DNA of 56,914 nt, from NCBI GenBank assembly GCA_038239485.1, contig JBBSET010000016.1:1-56914 (forward strand), given 5' to 3'. This stretch comes from DASQEH01 sp038239485. Lineage in GTDB: Bacteria > Actinomycetota > Actinomycetes > Propionibacteriales > Nocardioidaceae. Of the stretch, positions 15,583 to 24,095 are shown piece after piece. Within the stretch, counting starts at the first letter, position 1. Each line of letters starts with the position of its first letter. The translations under genes were made by a program, and so were the position numbers. The notes below the pieces were generated by a model. The model was not told the origin of the DNA. It was given only the letters and a program-made list of their open reading frames with translations, and searched no databases.

Positions 15583-16224
15583 ATGAGGGGATCTGAGGCG
15601 GCCCGGCACGCGAACAGCGGCGGCGTGGGCCGCGCTCATGCTGCCCGCGGCGCCCGCCGAAGGGGCGGTCTGATGGTCACGACGGCGGTGACCGTGGCGG
15701 GGCTCGTCGCAGCGGGTGCACTCTGGGTCGCCCGGCCCTGGGTCGAACGCGCTGCCGAACCCGTGGCCGCCTCGACGGCGGCGCAGCTGCGAATCCCGAC
15801 GGGTGCCGACTCGCCGCCCGCACGAGCCGCGCGGATGATCCACGACGAACCGTCGGGCTGGCGTCACGTTCTCGGCCGGCTGGACGCGATCCGCAGCCGG
15901 GCCTGGCTGCACCAGGCCCCGCAGTTGCTCCGCCGCGTCTACGTCCCGGGCGCGCGTGTTCTGAGGCTGGACCGGGCGATGCTGGTCGGCTATCAGCAAC
16001 GCGGGCTCCGCGTGCGGGGCGTCCACCTCACCTTCGAAAGCGTCCGGGTGCGGTCGCGGTCGCCTGGCCGGGTCCGGCTCGACGTCGTCGACACGCTCGG
16101 GCCGATGACCGCCTTGGGCAGGGGTGGCCGACAGGCGCTGCCACGCGACAACCCGAGCCGACACGTCGTCGTGCTGGCGCGCGGCGCTGCCGGCTGGCGG
16201 ATCGCCGGCATCCGCTCTCGGTGA
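15583..16224 (+). CDS. Membrane-anchored hypothetical protein
   Basis: A 213-residue protein with a basic N-terminus and one membrane helix (about residues 31-50, VTTAVTVAGLVAAGALWVARP), then an extracytoplasmic domain of about 150 residues. The domain ends VVLARGAAGWRIAGIRSR, resembling the last strand of NTF2/SnoaL-like folds found in actinobacterial Mce-associated-like proteins. No family was recognised with certainty. It is divergent from cfa and convergent with the epimerase gene. Confidence 0.65.
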   Translation: MRGSEAARHANSGGVGRAHAARGARRRGGLMVTTAVTVAGLVAAGALWVARPWVERAAEPVAASTAAQLRIPTGADSPPARAARMIHDEPSGWRHVLGRLDAIRSRAWLHQAPQLLRRVYVPGARVLRLDRAMLVGYQQRGLRVRGVHLTFESVRVRSRSPGRVRLDVVDTLGPMTALGRGGRQALPRDNPSRHVVVLARGAAGWRIAGIRSR

Positions 16225-16239
16225 CCAAGAGCAGCGTCG

Positions 16240-17130
16240 TCAGGCGAGCGCGGCCGATACCTGGTCGGCGACGGTGGGGTCGTCGAACTCGAACCCTGCC
16301 TCCAGCAGCCGGCGCGGCGTCACCCGGAGACTGCCGAGCATCGCCTCGCCCAAGTCGCCCACCGCTGCTGTCAGGGCGAAGCCCGGAACGGTGAAGAGCG
16401 TCGGACGGTGGAGCTGACGCCCCAGCTCCTTGGTGAACTCGGCGTTCGTCGAGGGGACCTGGGCGGTCACGTTGTAGGGGCCGCTCATGGTCGCGTCCGT
16501 GACCGCCTTGCTCACGGCCGCGACGTAGTCCGCGAGCGAGACCGTCGGGAACCACTGGTTGCCCGACCCGAGCCGTCCGCCCACCCCCAATCGGAAGGGG
16601 ATCACCATCAGCTTGAACGATCCGCCCGAGTTGTCGAGGACGACGGCGGTACGCAGCATCACGACCCGGGCGCCGGCATCACGCGCGGGGCTGGTGGCCG
16701 CCTCCCAGCGCTGACAGACGTCGGCGAGGAAGCCGGTGCCGGCAGAGCTGTCCTCGTCGAGCACCTCCTCTCCGCGGTCGGTGCCGTAGTAGTTGATGCC
16801 GCTGGCGTTGACGAGGGCGGGTGCGCCCCCACGCGCCGCGATCGCGGTGGCCAGGGTCGACGTCGTAGCCACCCGGCTCTCGACCACCTTGCGCTTGTAT
16901 GCCTCGGTCGCCGGGACGTGGACCAGGGGTACGCCGGCGAGGTTGACCACGGCGTCGGCGTCGGCGAGCACGGCAGGATCGAGGTGCCCGGAGTAGGGGT
17001 CCCACTGGGTCTGTGACCCATTCTGAGGCGTACCCCGTACGAGCTGGCGGAGCTCGTGGCCGTCGGCTTCGAGCGTGCTTCGCAGTGCGGTACCGAGGAA
17101 GCCCGAGGCTCCGGCGAGGACGATCTTCAT
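16240..17130 (-). CDS. TIGR01777 family NAD-dependent epimerase/SDR
   Basis: A 296-residue extended SDR with the Rossmann motif GASGFLGTALRSTL at the N-terminus, NLAGVPL, NASGINYYG, the PFRLGVGGRLGSGNQWFPT segment and the C-terminal DUF1731-type tail (VTPRRLLEAGFEF). This is the YfcH/TIGR01777 family; the physiological substrate is unknown. ATG 17130 (MKIVLAGASG) is preferred over longer in-frame starts because the Rossmann strand normally begins at the start. The gene is divergent from the NUDIX gene. Confidence 0.9.
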   Translation of the reverse strand: MKIVLAGASGFLGTALRSTLEADGHELRQLVRGTPQNGSQTQWDPYSGHLDPAVLADADAVVNLAGVPLVHVPATEAYKRKVVESRVATTSTLATAIAARGGAPALVNASGINYYGTDRGEEVLDEDSSAGTGFLADVCQRWEAATSPARDAGARVVMLRTAVVLDNSGGSFKLMVIPFRLGVGGRLGSGNQWFPTVSLADYVAAVSKAVTDATMSGPYNVTAQVPSTNAEFTKELGRQLHRPTLFTVPGFALTAAVGDLGEAMLGSLRVTPRRLLEAGFEFDDPTVADQVSAALA

Positions 17131-17194
17131 GGGCCTATCGTGCCTGGTGCTCGTCGGTGGAGCAGACCCGGGCGAGGTCAACTACGGTCTGCCC

Positions 17195-17641
17195 ATGACG
17201 ATCTACGGTCTTCGACGGCGGGTCGCCTGCTACGTCACCCGGACTCTCGGAGACCGGCATGAGCTTCTCGTCTTCGAACATGCGGACGGCGACCCGGCCG
17301 ACCCGTCGAGTGTCCAGGTGCCCGCCGGTGGCATGGCGACCTTCGAGTCCGTCGACGCCGCAGCTGCGCGTGAGGTGGCAGAGGAGTCGGGTCTGAGTGG
17401 TCTGGCGTTCCGGGGCCAGCTGGGTGCCGTGGATCGAGGCGTCGACGATGCCGGTGGCCCGTCGACGACGACGTTCGTCCATCTCGCGACTGTCGATGAC
17501 GGCGCGAGCAGTTGGGTGCACACCGTCACCGGTGACGGTCTCGACAGTGGGATGCGGTTCGCGTTCAGGTGGGAGCCATTGCCGTTGCGCGTGGAGCTGG
17601 CCGACGGCCAGGCCGCCTTCCTGGACCAGCTCCTGGCCTGA
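17195..17641 (+). CDS. NUDIX hydrolase
   Basis: A 148-residue protein with a complete NUDIX box, G-x5-E-x7-REVAEESGL (about residues 47-69). Such enzymes hydrolyse nucleoside diphosphates linked to other groups, with Mg bound by the EExG segment. The substrate cannot be read from the sequence. ATG 17195 starts MTIYGLRRRVACYV, matching the first strand of the fold; a longer in-frame ORF overlaps the divergent epimerase gene. The gene is convergent with the ECF sigma factor gene 22 bases away. Confidence 0.88.
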   Translation: MTIYGLRRRVACYVTRTLGDRHELLVFEHADGDPADPSSVQVPAGGMATFESVDAAAAREVAEESGLSGLAFRGQLGAVDRGVDDAGGPSTTTFVHLATVDDGASSWVHTVTGDGLDSGMRFAFRWEPLPLRVELADGQAAFLDQLLA

Positions 17642-17663
17642 TGCGGAGGTCCAGGTCAGTGGC

Positions 17664-18659
17664 TCAGCGGCTCAGCGGCTGGGGGAGCAGTACGTCCGGC
17701 AGCCCGAACGCGGTGAACAAGCTGACGTCGAAGAAGCTGACGACGTGGGTGACCCGAGCCCTCGACGTCTCGAGAACGTGCAGCTGGAAGGCGCGGTGGG
17801 CTCCCTCATCGTCTTTCATGTAGACAGCGAACGCGGGCTGGCCGTTCGCCGAGGTGGGGACGAGCGTCATGTCTCCACGGCCGGACGCGGGGCAGTTGGT
17901 CGCGATCAGCGTGCCGATGGTCTCGGCGCCCTGATACCAGCCCGTGTAGGGCGGCATCTCCCAGACCGCGTCCTCGCTGAACAGCTTGACGATGGCGGTG
18001 ACGTCGTAGCTCTCGAAGGCGCGGACGTACCTCTCCAGCAGCGCGCGCTGCGCCGGGTCTGTCGGCTCGTCGACGTCGTTCTCCGTCACTGCTGCCGCGT
18101 CGATCTGCGCGTGGGCCCGCTGAAGCATGCTGTTGACCGCCACCGTGGTCGTGTCGAGCAGGTCGGCGACCTCGGCCGCCCGCCATCTCAGCACGTCACG
18201 CAAGATGAGCACGGCCCGCTGCCTCGGGGGAAGCAGCTGCAGCGCCGCGATGAACGCCAGCCGGATCGACTCCCGAGACGCCACGATGGATGCCGGGTCG
18301 TGGCGCTCGCCGGCCACCATCGCGTCGGGCACCGGTTCGAGCCAGCTGACCTCGGGCTGCTGGACCAGCGCCCCGCGGGGGTCGGAGCTGTCCGCCCCGA
18401 GGTCTGTCGGCAGCGGACGTCGGCTCCGGCTCTCCAGGGCGGTCAGGCAGGCGTTGGTGGCGATCCGGTAGAGCCAGGTCCGCATCGACGAGCGTCCCTC
18501 GAACCGGTCGATGGAGCGCCAAGCGCGCAGGTACGTCTCCTGGACCAGATCCTCGGCGTCGTGGACCGAGCCGAGCATCCGGTAGCAGTGCGCCAACAAC
18601 TCGGGCCGGAACCGCTCGTCCAAGTCGACGAAGTCCGTGGTGGTTGCGCTCTGAGACAT
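17664..18659 (-). CDS. ECF sigma factor with C-terminal SnoaL-like domain (SigG/ECF41 type)
   Basis: A 331-residue sigma-70 family factor. Region 2 is seen as LLAHCYRMLGSVHDAEDLVQETYLRAW, region 4 as LPPRQRAVLILRDVLRWRAAEVADLL, and a C-terminal SnoaL/NTF2-like domain (about 200-325) follows. In this group the C-terminal domain, not a separate anti-sigma factor, modulates activity; no anti-sigma gene is adjacent. The start lies 14 bases after the sucB stop on the same strand, so it may be cotranscribed with the E2 gene. Targets are unknown. Confidence 0.9.
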   Translation of the reverse strand: MSQSATTTDFVDLDERFRPELLAHCYRMLGSVHDAEDLVQETYLRAWRSIDRFEGRSSMRTWLYRIATNACLTALESRSRRPLPTDLGADSSDPRGALVQQPEVSWLEPVPDAMVAGERHDPASIVASRESIRLAFIAALQLLPPRQRAVLILRDVLRWRAAEVADLLDTTTVAVNSMLQRAHAQIDAAAVTENDVDEPTDPAQRALLERYVRAFESYDVTAIVKLFSEDAVWEMPPYTGWYQGAETIGTLIATNCPASGRGDMTLVPTSANGQPAFAVYMKDDEGAHRAFQLHVLETSRARVTHVVSFFDVSLFTAFGLPDVLLPQPLSR

Positions 18660-18673
18660 TGCGCGTCCCCCTA

Positions 18674-20575
18674 TCAGCCGAGCTCGGACTCGAAATTCGC
18701 CTCCTCGAGGCGCTGCTTGACGGCGGTGAGGAACCTGGCGGCGTCGGCCCCGTCGACGAGCCTGTGGTCGTACGTCAGCGCGAGGTAGACCATCTGCCGC
18801 ACCGCGATCGTCTCCCCGATGCGCTCGTCGGTCAGGACGACCGGTCGCTTGACCACCGAGCCGGTGCCGAGGATGGCCACCTGCGGCTGGTTGATGATCG
18901 GCGTGTCGAAGAGCGCCCCGCGGCTGCCCGTGTTGGTCAGCGTGAAGGTGCCGCCTGAGAGCTCGTCGGGGGAGATCTTGTTGTCCCTCGTCCGGGTGGC
19001 CAGGTCGGCGATCTTGCGGGCCAGGCCGGCGATCGACAAGTCTCCGGCATCGCGGATCACGGGCACGAGCAGGCCACGCTCGGTGTCGACGGCGACAGCG
19101 AGGTGCTCCCCGTCGTGGTAGGTGACCTCGCCGGCCTCGAGGTCGATGGAGGCGTTGACCTGCGGGTATGCCTTGAGCGCATCGATCGCCGCCTTCGCGA
19201 AGAACGGCAGGAAGGAGAGCTTGACGCCCTCCCGCTGGGCGAAGCTGGCCTTGGTCTTGTCCCTCAGCCGCGAGATGGCGGTGACGTCGACCTCGACCAC
19301 GGTCGTCAGCTGGGCGGATACCTGCAGGGACTCGACCATCCGGGTCGCGATCACCTTGCGGAGGCGGCTGAGCTTGACGGTCTTGCCACGCAACGGGCTG
19401 GGCTCTGGGCTTGGGGCCGGAGCCTTTGCGGCGGGTGCCCCTGCAGCCGCCGGTGCCGGCGTCTCGGCGGCCTGCTTCGCCGCCTCGGCCGCCTCGAGAA
19501 CGTCCTGCTTGCGGATGCGTCCTCCAACGCCGCTGCCTGACAGCGACGAGAGCTCTACGCCGTGCTGGGCGGCGAGCTTGCGCACGAGTGGGGTGACGTA
19601 GCTGCGGGCGTCTGCGTCGTTGCTCGACCCGTTGCTCGCGGATGTCGACGCCGGCTCGGGCTGGGCGGTCGGTGCCGATGCCGAGCGCTGGGTGGCCGGC
19701 TCGGGCTCGCCCACCGGCTCCGACACCCGTGACGGTTCGGGAGCGGCGTCCTGAGCGGGGGCGGCGTCGCCCTGAGGCTCCGGCTCCGATTCCGGCTCGG
19801 GCTCCGGCTCGGCCTGGGCTGTCTGGGCGGGCGCAGCACCGTCGTTGTCGCCACCGGAGGGCTTCGCCCCGGGCGAGCCGATGACGGCCAACACGCTGCC
19901 CACCTCGACCGTCTCGTCCTCGTTGACCCTGATCTCGAGCAGTGTCCCGGCCACGGGCGAGGGCACCTCGGTGTCGACCTTGTCGGTCGACACCTCCAGC
20001 AGCGACTCGTCGACGGCCACCTCGTCACCGACCGCCTTCAGCCACTGCGTGACGGTTCCTTCGGTCACACTCTCGCCGAGGGCGGGCAGCGTCACCTCTG
20101 TCCCCTCACCGGCTCCGCCGTCGGCGCTCTGCTGAGCCTGCGCCTTGGCGGCCGGAGCCTGCTCGGATGGCGGGGTGTCCGTAGCCCCCTCGTCGGTCTT
20201 GGCGTCAGTGGGCACCTCTGACGGCTGGTCGCTCTGCGGCGTCTCCTCAGCCGCCTCCCCAGGCGCGTCCTCAGCCGCCTCCCCAGGCGCGTCCTCCGCC
20301 GCGACCGCGTCGCCCGAGGATGATCCGGTCGACTCTCCCTCGTCGCCGATCACGGCGAGTACAGCACCGACTTCGACAGTCTCGTCGGTGTCCACCTTGA
20401 TCTCGAGCAGCGTGCCTCCGACCGGCGACGGGACCTCGGTGTCGACCTTGTCCGTTGAGACCTCGAGGAGGGGCTCGTCCACCGCGACCGCGTCGCCGAT
20501 GGACTTCAACCACTGGGTCACGGTGCCTTCTGTGACGCTTTCGCCGAGAGCGGGGAGGGTTACTTCAGTCGCCAT
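18674..20575 (-). CDS. sucB: 2-oxoglutarate (or related 2-oxoacid) dehydrogenase E2 with two lipoyl domains
   Basis: Dihydrolipoamide acyltransferase core of a 2-oxoacid dehydrogenase complex. The 633-residue protein has two lipoyl domains with lipoylated K43 and K199 (both STDKVDTEVPSP), acidic/Pro-Ala linkers, a peripheral-subunit-binding domain (YVTPLVRKLAAQHGV, about 350-385) and a catalytic domain ending in YDHRLVDGADAARF. The two lipoyl domains are nearly identical, suggesting a recent duplication or gene conversion. The linker after the first contains a repeat of EDAPGEAA. In actinobacteria this E2 can serve both pyruvate and 2-oxoglutarate complexes. lipA and lipB nearby supply its cofactor. 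Confidence 0.95.
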   Translation of the reverse strand: MATEVTLPALGESVTEGTVTQWLKSIGDAVAVDEPLLEVSTDKVDTEVPSPVGGTLLEIKVDTDETVEVGAVLAVIGDEGESTGSSSGDAVAAEDAPGEAAEDAPGEAAEETPQSDQPSEVPTDAKTDEGATDTPPSEQAPAAKAQAQQSADGGAGEGTEVTLPALGESVTEGTVTQWLKAVGDEVAVDESLLEVSTDKVDTEVPSPVAGTLLEIRVNEDETVEVGSVLAVIGSPGAKPSGGDNDGAAPAQTAQAEPEPEPESEPEPQGDAAPAQDAAPEPSRVSEPVGEPEPATQRSASAPTAQPEPASTSASNGSSNDADARSYVTPLVRKLAAQHGVELSSLSGSGVGGRIRKQDVLEAAEAAKQAAETPAPAAAGAPAAKAPAPSPEPSPLRGKTVKLSRLRKVIATRMVESLQVSAQLTTVVEVDVTAISRLRDKTKASFAQREGVKLSFLPFFAKAAIDALKAYPQVNASIDLEAGEVTYHDGEHLAVAVDTERGLLVPVIRDAGDLSIAGLARKIADLATRTRDNKISPDELSGGTFTLTNTGSRGALFDTPIINQPQVAILGTGSVVKRPVVLTDERIGETIAVRQMVYLALTYDHRLVDGADAARFLTAVKQRLEEANFESELG

Positions 20576-20803
20576 GGTCCTCGAGTTCCTCTTGTCGTTT
20601 CGTCGGTCACTGCCCGTAGCAGGCTCAGCCTAGACGAATCGTCAGGTGTACGCGTGGACTGGTTTTCCGGCCCACGCAGGTGCGCCCCACTGGATCGGGA
20701 AGCGCCAGATCCTCCGAGCCGATGCCTCGGAACTCGGTAGACCCCAAAGCGTCTCGCGCTTAGGCGATACTTGTCACCGGGGTATGACGAAAGGACCGAT
20801 TGC

Positions 20804-21112
20804 ATGCGGTTTCCGTGGCGGCGGCGTCGGCCTGGGACGTTACGGGCCGCCGAGTCAGAGGACGCTCGCTACCTCAAGGAGTGGGTTGCCGCTCGCCAGG
20901 GCATCGAGGGTTTCGTCGAGCCTCGAACCGCCGTCACCGACACGACGATCCTCCTGGTCGCCGTCGACGGAGAGTGGACCCGCCGCCGGGTCCCGTCGGT
21001 CGAGTGGGCCCACACCTTCGCCAACAACAGCGGCATCCCGAGCTACGACGCGGCCGTGGTCGGCTACCCCGACCGGATGCGCGAGTACAACAAGCGCCAC
21101 AAGCAGAGCTGA
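20804..21112 (+). CDS. Small conserved hypothetical protein (102 aa)
   Basis: A 102-residue basic-start protein (MRFPWRRRRPG) with a compact domain, LLVAVDGEWTRRRVPSVEWAH and AAVVGYPDRMREYNKRHK. Relatives are known beside pepA/sucB in actinobacteria as I recall, without known function. ATG 20804 is chosen because AAGGA lies about 8-10 bases upstream. It is divergent from sucB; the 228-base gap between them holds no recognised site. It is convergent with pepA, with a shared inverted repeat. Confidence 0.7.
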   Translation: MRFPWRRRRPGTLRAAESEDARYLKEWVAARQGIEGFVEPRTAVTDTTILLVAVDGEWTRRRVPSVEWAHTFANNSGIPSYDAAVVGYPDRMREYNKRHKQS

Positions 21113-21139
21113 CCGCGGTCACCCGGCCGCCGGTCAGCT
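21107..21139. terminator. Candidate bidirectional terminator between convergent genes
   Basis: AGCTGACCG (21107-21115) and CGGTCAGCT (21131-21139) are perfect 9-bp inverted arms with a 15-base GC-rich loop. The arms overlap the stop codons of the rightward small gene and leftward pepA. No T-run follows, so termination efficiency is uncertain. Confidence 0.45.
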
Positions 21140-22621
21140 GGTGCTACGGCTGGCCGCCAGGGCCACCAGCGTGCGCACGGCCGCTCCGGTCGCGCCCTTG
21201 GGCGTGTAACCCGACGGCGAGCCGTCGTTGAACGCAGGCCCGGCGATGTCGAGGTGCGCCCACGTGATCCCCTCCCCGACGAACTCCCGGAGGAACGCGG
21301 CTGCATAGAGCGCCCCACCCCATGACTCCGGGTTGTGCTGGCTGAGGTCGGCGATCTTGGTGGTGCGGACCTTGTCGTACATCTCGTCGGGGATCGGCAG
21401 CGGCCACATCGCCTCGCCCACGGACTCGGCGATCTCCGGGAGCTCACGGTGGAGGGCCTCGTCGTTGCTGAAGACGCCCGACACCTTCGCTCCGAGCGCC
21501 ACGACACAGGCGCCCGTGAGGGTCGCGACGTCGACGATCAGATCGGGCTTCTCGGCGTTGGCGGTCGAGATGCCGTCGGCGAGCACCAGCCGGCCCTCGG
21601 CGTCGGTGTTGAGCACCTCCACCGTCTTGCCGCCGTGCATCGTCAAGATGTCACCAGGGCGGGTCGCGTGACCGGACGGCATGTTCTCGGCCAGGCACGC
21701 GTACGCCGTGATCCGCACCGGCAGCTCGAGCTCGGCGATGGCGAACGTGGCCGCGGCGACAGCGGCGGCACCCGACATGTCGCACTTCATCGTGACCATG
21801 GAGTTGCTGGGCTTGATGGACAGCCCGCCGGAGTCGAACGTGATGCCCTTGCCGACCAGCGCGATGTGAGCGACCGGCTTCGAGGGTCGGTAGGCCATCG
21901 TGACCAGCCGGGGTGGGCGGGCTGAGCCCTTCCCCACGCCGAGGATCCCGCCGTAGCCCTCGGACTCGAGGGCCTCTTCGTCGAGCACGGAGATCGAGAC
22001 GTCGGTGCCCTTGGCGCGCCCGACCAGCTCGGTGGCGAACGACTCGGGATAGAGGTCGTTGGGCGGCTGGTTGACCAGGTCACGGGCGAAGTTCACGGCC
22101 TCGGCGACCGTGGTCGCCGTCGCCAGCGCCTGCTGGGCGCTCGTCGAGCCCGCGAGGTCGCTGAGCACGACGACATCGCCGACCGGTTCATGCTTCTTCG
22201 ACAGGTAGCGGTCGTACCCGTAGGCGCCGAGCAGAACGCCCTCCGCGATCGCACGGACTGCCTCGTCGTCCGTCGCCGGCAGTGACACGGCCGCCGTGGC
22301 CTTGCCGGACAGTGCTCGCGCGGCCGCGCCCGCCGCCTTCCGCAGGGTGTCGCTCGCGATCACACCGATGTCCCCGAGCCCGACGGCCAGCACGATCGGC
22401 GCCGTGACCGATGCCGGCGATGGCAGCTTGCACACATCGCCGGCCTTGGCACTCGCACCAAGCTGCTTGAGGATCTCGCTGAACGACGTGCCGTAGGCGT
22501 CCCCGAGCTCGCCGGCCCCCGGCGCCGGGACGAGGCCGTCCCCGGACGACTGGATGCCGACGACGAGAGCGTCGACCTCGACCGTGAGAGCAGAGGTGTG
22601 ACGCAGGGAGACAGTCGACAC
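21134..22621 (-). CDS. pepA: Leucyl aminopeptidase, M17 family
   Basis: Cytosolic di-metal aminopeptidase removing N-terminal residues from peptides. The 495-residue protein has the family segments GKGITFDSGGLSIKPS (metal and catalytic Lys), MKCDMSGAAAV and NTDAEGRLVLADG (catalytic Arg and metal acids). GTG 22621 is chosen: AGGA lies 6 bases upstream, and the family N-terminus starts there (MSTVSLRHTSALTVEVDALVVG). A longer frame would run into the divergent gcvT gene. Confidence 0.95.
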   Translation of the reverse strand: MSTVSLRHTSALTVEVDALVVGIQSSGDGLVPAPGAGELGDAYGTSFSEILKQLGASAKAGDVCKLPSPASVTAPIVLAVGLGDIGVIASDTLRKAAGAAARALSGKATAAVSLPATDDEAVRAIAEGVLLGAYGYDRYLSKKHEPVGDVVVLSDLAGSTSAQQALATATTVAEAVNFARDLVNQPPNDLYPESFATELVGRAKGTDVSISVLDEEALESEGYGGILGVGKGSARPPRLVTMAYRPSKPVAHIALVGKGITFDSGGLSIKPSNSMVTMKCDMSGAAAVAAATFAIAELELPVRITAYACLAENMPSGHATRPGDILTMHGGKTVEVLNTDAEGRLVLADGISTANAEKPDLIVDVATLTGACVVALGAKVSGVFSNDEALHRELPEIAESVGEAMWPLPIPDEMYDKVRTTKIADLSQHNPESWGGALYAAAFLREFVGEGITWAHLDIAGPAFNDGSPSGYTPKGATGAAVRTLVALAASRSTS

Positions 22622-22715
22622 AGGTGTCCTAGGGTTCGGTGAGGCGGAGTGCTCGACAGAGCGAGTGAGTCGGGGTCCGGTCGCGAGACTACCGTGTGAG
22701 GTACATTGCCGAACC

Positions 22716-23831
22716 ATGGGTGACGACGCGGTAAACGGGCCCCTCACCTCGCCGCTCCACCAGCGACACGTCCAGCTGGGCGCGAAGTTCGCCGAGTTCG
22801 CGGGCTGGTCGATGCCGCTGGAGTACACCGGGACCGTCGACGAGCACCTGGGCGTACGCGGCCGCGTCGGGGTCTTCGACGTGAGCCATCTGGGCAAGGC
22901 GCTGGTCAGCGGACCGGGCGCCGCCGCATACGTCGACTCCTGTCTCAGCAACGACCTGGGGAGGATCGCACCCGGTCAGGCGCAGTACACCTTGTGCTGT
23001 ACGCCTGAGGGCGGCGTCGTCGACGACCTGATCGCCTACCTGCGGGGCGACGACGAGGTCTTCCTGATCCCCAACGCAGCCAACACCGCAGCCGTCGTCC
23101 GGCTGCTGACAGACCAGGCCCCGGACGGGGTCACGGTCGCCAACCAGCACCGCGACTATGCGGTGCTGGCTGTTCAGGGCCCGCTCAGCGACGAGACGCT
23201 GGCCGCGGTCGGGCTCCCGGTCGGTCACGACTACATGTCGTTCGTCGACGCCGACCTCGACGGAGCAGACGTCGTGGTATGCCGGACCGGCTACACCGGC
23301 GAACGCGGCTACGAGCTGGTCGTCCCGGTCGAGTCGGCAGGGTCCGTATGGGACGCCGTCCTGACCGCCGGCGGGCCGCACGGCATCGTCGCGGCCGGCC
23401 TTGCTGCGCGCGACACCCTCCGGACCGAGATGGGGTACCCCTTGCACGGGCAGGACATCTCCACCGACATCTCGCCGGTCCAGGCGAGGCTGGGATGGGC
23501 GGTCGGCTGGAAGAAGGACACGTTCTGGGGTGCCGAGGCGTTGCACGCCGAACGCGAACGGGGCCCTTCGCGGCTCCTTCGCGGCCTGGTCGCGACGGGG
23601 CGGGGCATCCCCCGCCCGCACATGGCGGTCGTCGCCGCAGCCGGCGAGCCGCTGGGCGAGGTGACCTCCGGAACCTTCTCGCCGACCAGGCGCCAGGGCA
23701 TCGCGCTCGCGTTGCTCGACGCCGCGGTGGACGACGGGGACGAGGTGGTCGTCGACGTCCGCGGGCGTCCGCAGCCGTTCACGGTGACGAAGCCGCCGTT
23801 CGTGACACCTGGAGTAAGGGAGACCGCATGA
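22716..23831 (+). CDS. gcvT: Glycine cleavage system T protein (aminomethyltransferase)
   Basis: Transfers the methylene group from lipoyl-H protein to tetrahydrofolate, releasing ammonia. The 371-residue protein shows SPLHQRHVQLGAKFAEFAGW, FDVSHLGK, CRTGYTGERGYELVVP and AARDTLRTEMGYPLHG, all typical of GcvT. ATG 22716 is divergent from pepA. No glycine riboswitch was recognised in the 94-base gap. The stop overlaps the next small gene by 4 bases (ATGA). Confidence 0.95.
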   Translation: MGDDAVNGPLTSPLHQRHVQLGAKFAEFAGWSMPLEYTGTVDEHLGVRGRVGVFDVSHLGKALVSGPGAAAYVDSCLSNDLGRIAPGQAQYTLCCTPEGGVVDDLIAYLRGDDEVFLIPNAANTAAVVRLLTDQAPDGVTVANQHRDYAVLAVQGPLSDETLAAVGLPVGHDYMSFVDADLDGADVVVCRTGYTGERGYELVVPVESAGSVWDAVLTAGGPHGIVAAGLAARDTLRTEMGYPLHGQDISTDISPVQARLGWAVGWKKDTFWGAEALHAERERGPSRLLRGLVATGRGIPRPHMAVVAAAGEPLGEVTSGTFSPTRRQGIALALLDAAVDDGDEVVVDVRGRPQPFTVTKPPFVTPGVRETA

Positions 23832-24034
23832 TGTCGTGGACCTGGCTGCTGGAGACGCGTGACGCCGGCCGCGTCACGACCGAGGTCGAGATCCCGGCAT
23901 TCCCCTCCCAGAGCGACGCCGAGTCGTGGCTCGGCGAGGTCTGGCGCGAGCTCGCCGCCTCCGGCGCCGCCCAGGCGACGCTGTTGGAGGACGACCGGGT
24001 CGTCTACGGCCCGATGTCGCTCGAGGCGGGGTGA
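23828..24034 (+). CDS. Small conserved hypothetical protein (68 aa) coupled to gcvT
   Basis: A 68-residue acidic protein (MMSWTWLLETRDAGR, ... DDRVVYGPMSLEAG). It starts at ATG 23828, overlapping the gcvT stop by 4 bases; a second ATG at 23831 is equally possible. No known domain was recognised. Trp-rich starts and the YGPMSL ending are seen in small actinobacterial proteins found after gcvT, as I recall. Translational coupling supports expression with GcvT. Confidence 0.65.
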   Translation: MMSWTWLLETRDAGRVTTEVEIPAFPSQSDAESWLGEVWRELAASGAAQATLLEDDRVVYGPMSLEAG

Positions 24035-24095
24035 CCGACGGGCGGCTCGTCCGACCGGTGGCACATGACGGGCGCGGTCGACGTGTCGAGCTGCG

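Noticed and set aside
22622..22715. Possible glycine riboswitch upstream of gcvT
   Set aside because: The conserved glycine aptamer core was not recognised in the 94-base gap.
21134..22951. Extended pepA frame reaching 22951
   Set aside because: The extra 110 residues lie antisense to gcvT; the family N-terminus and a ribosome site support GTG 22621.
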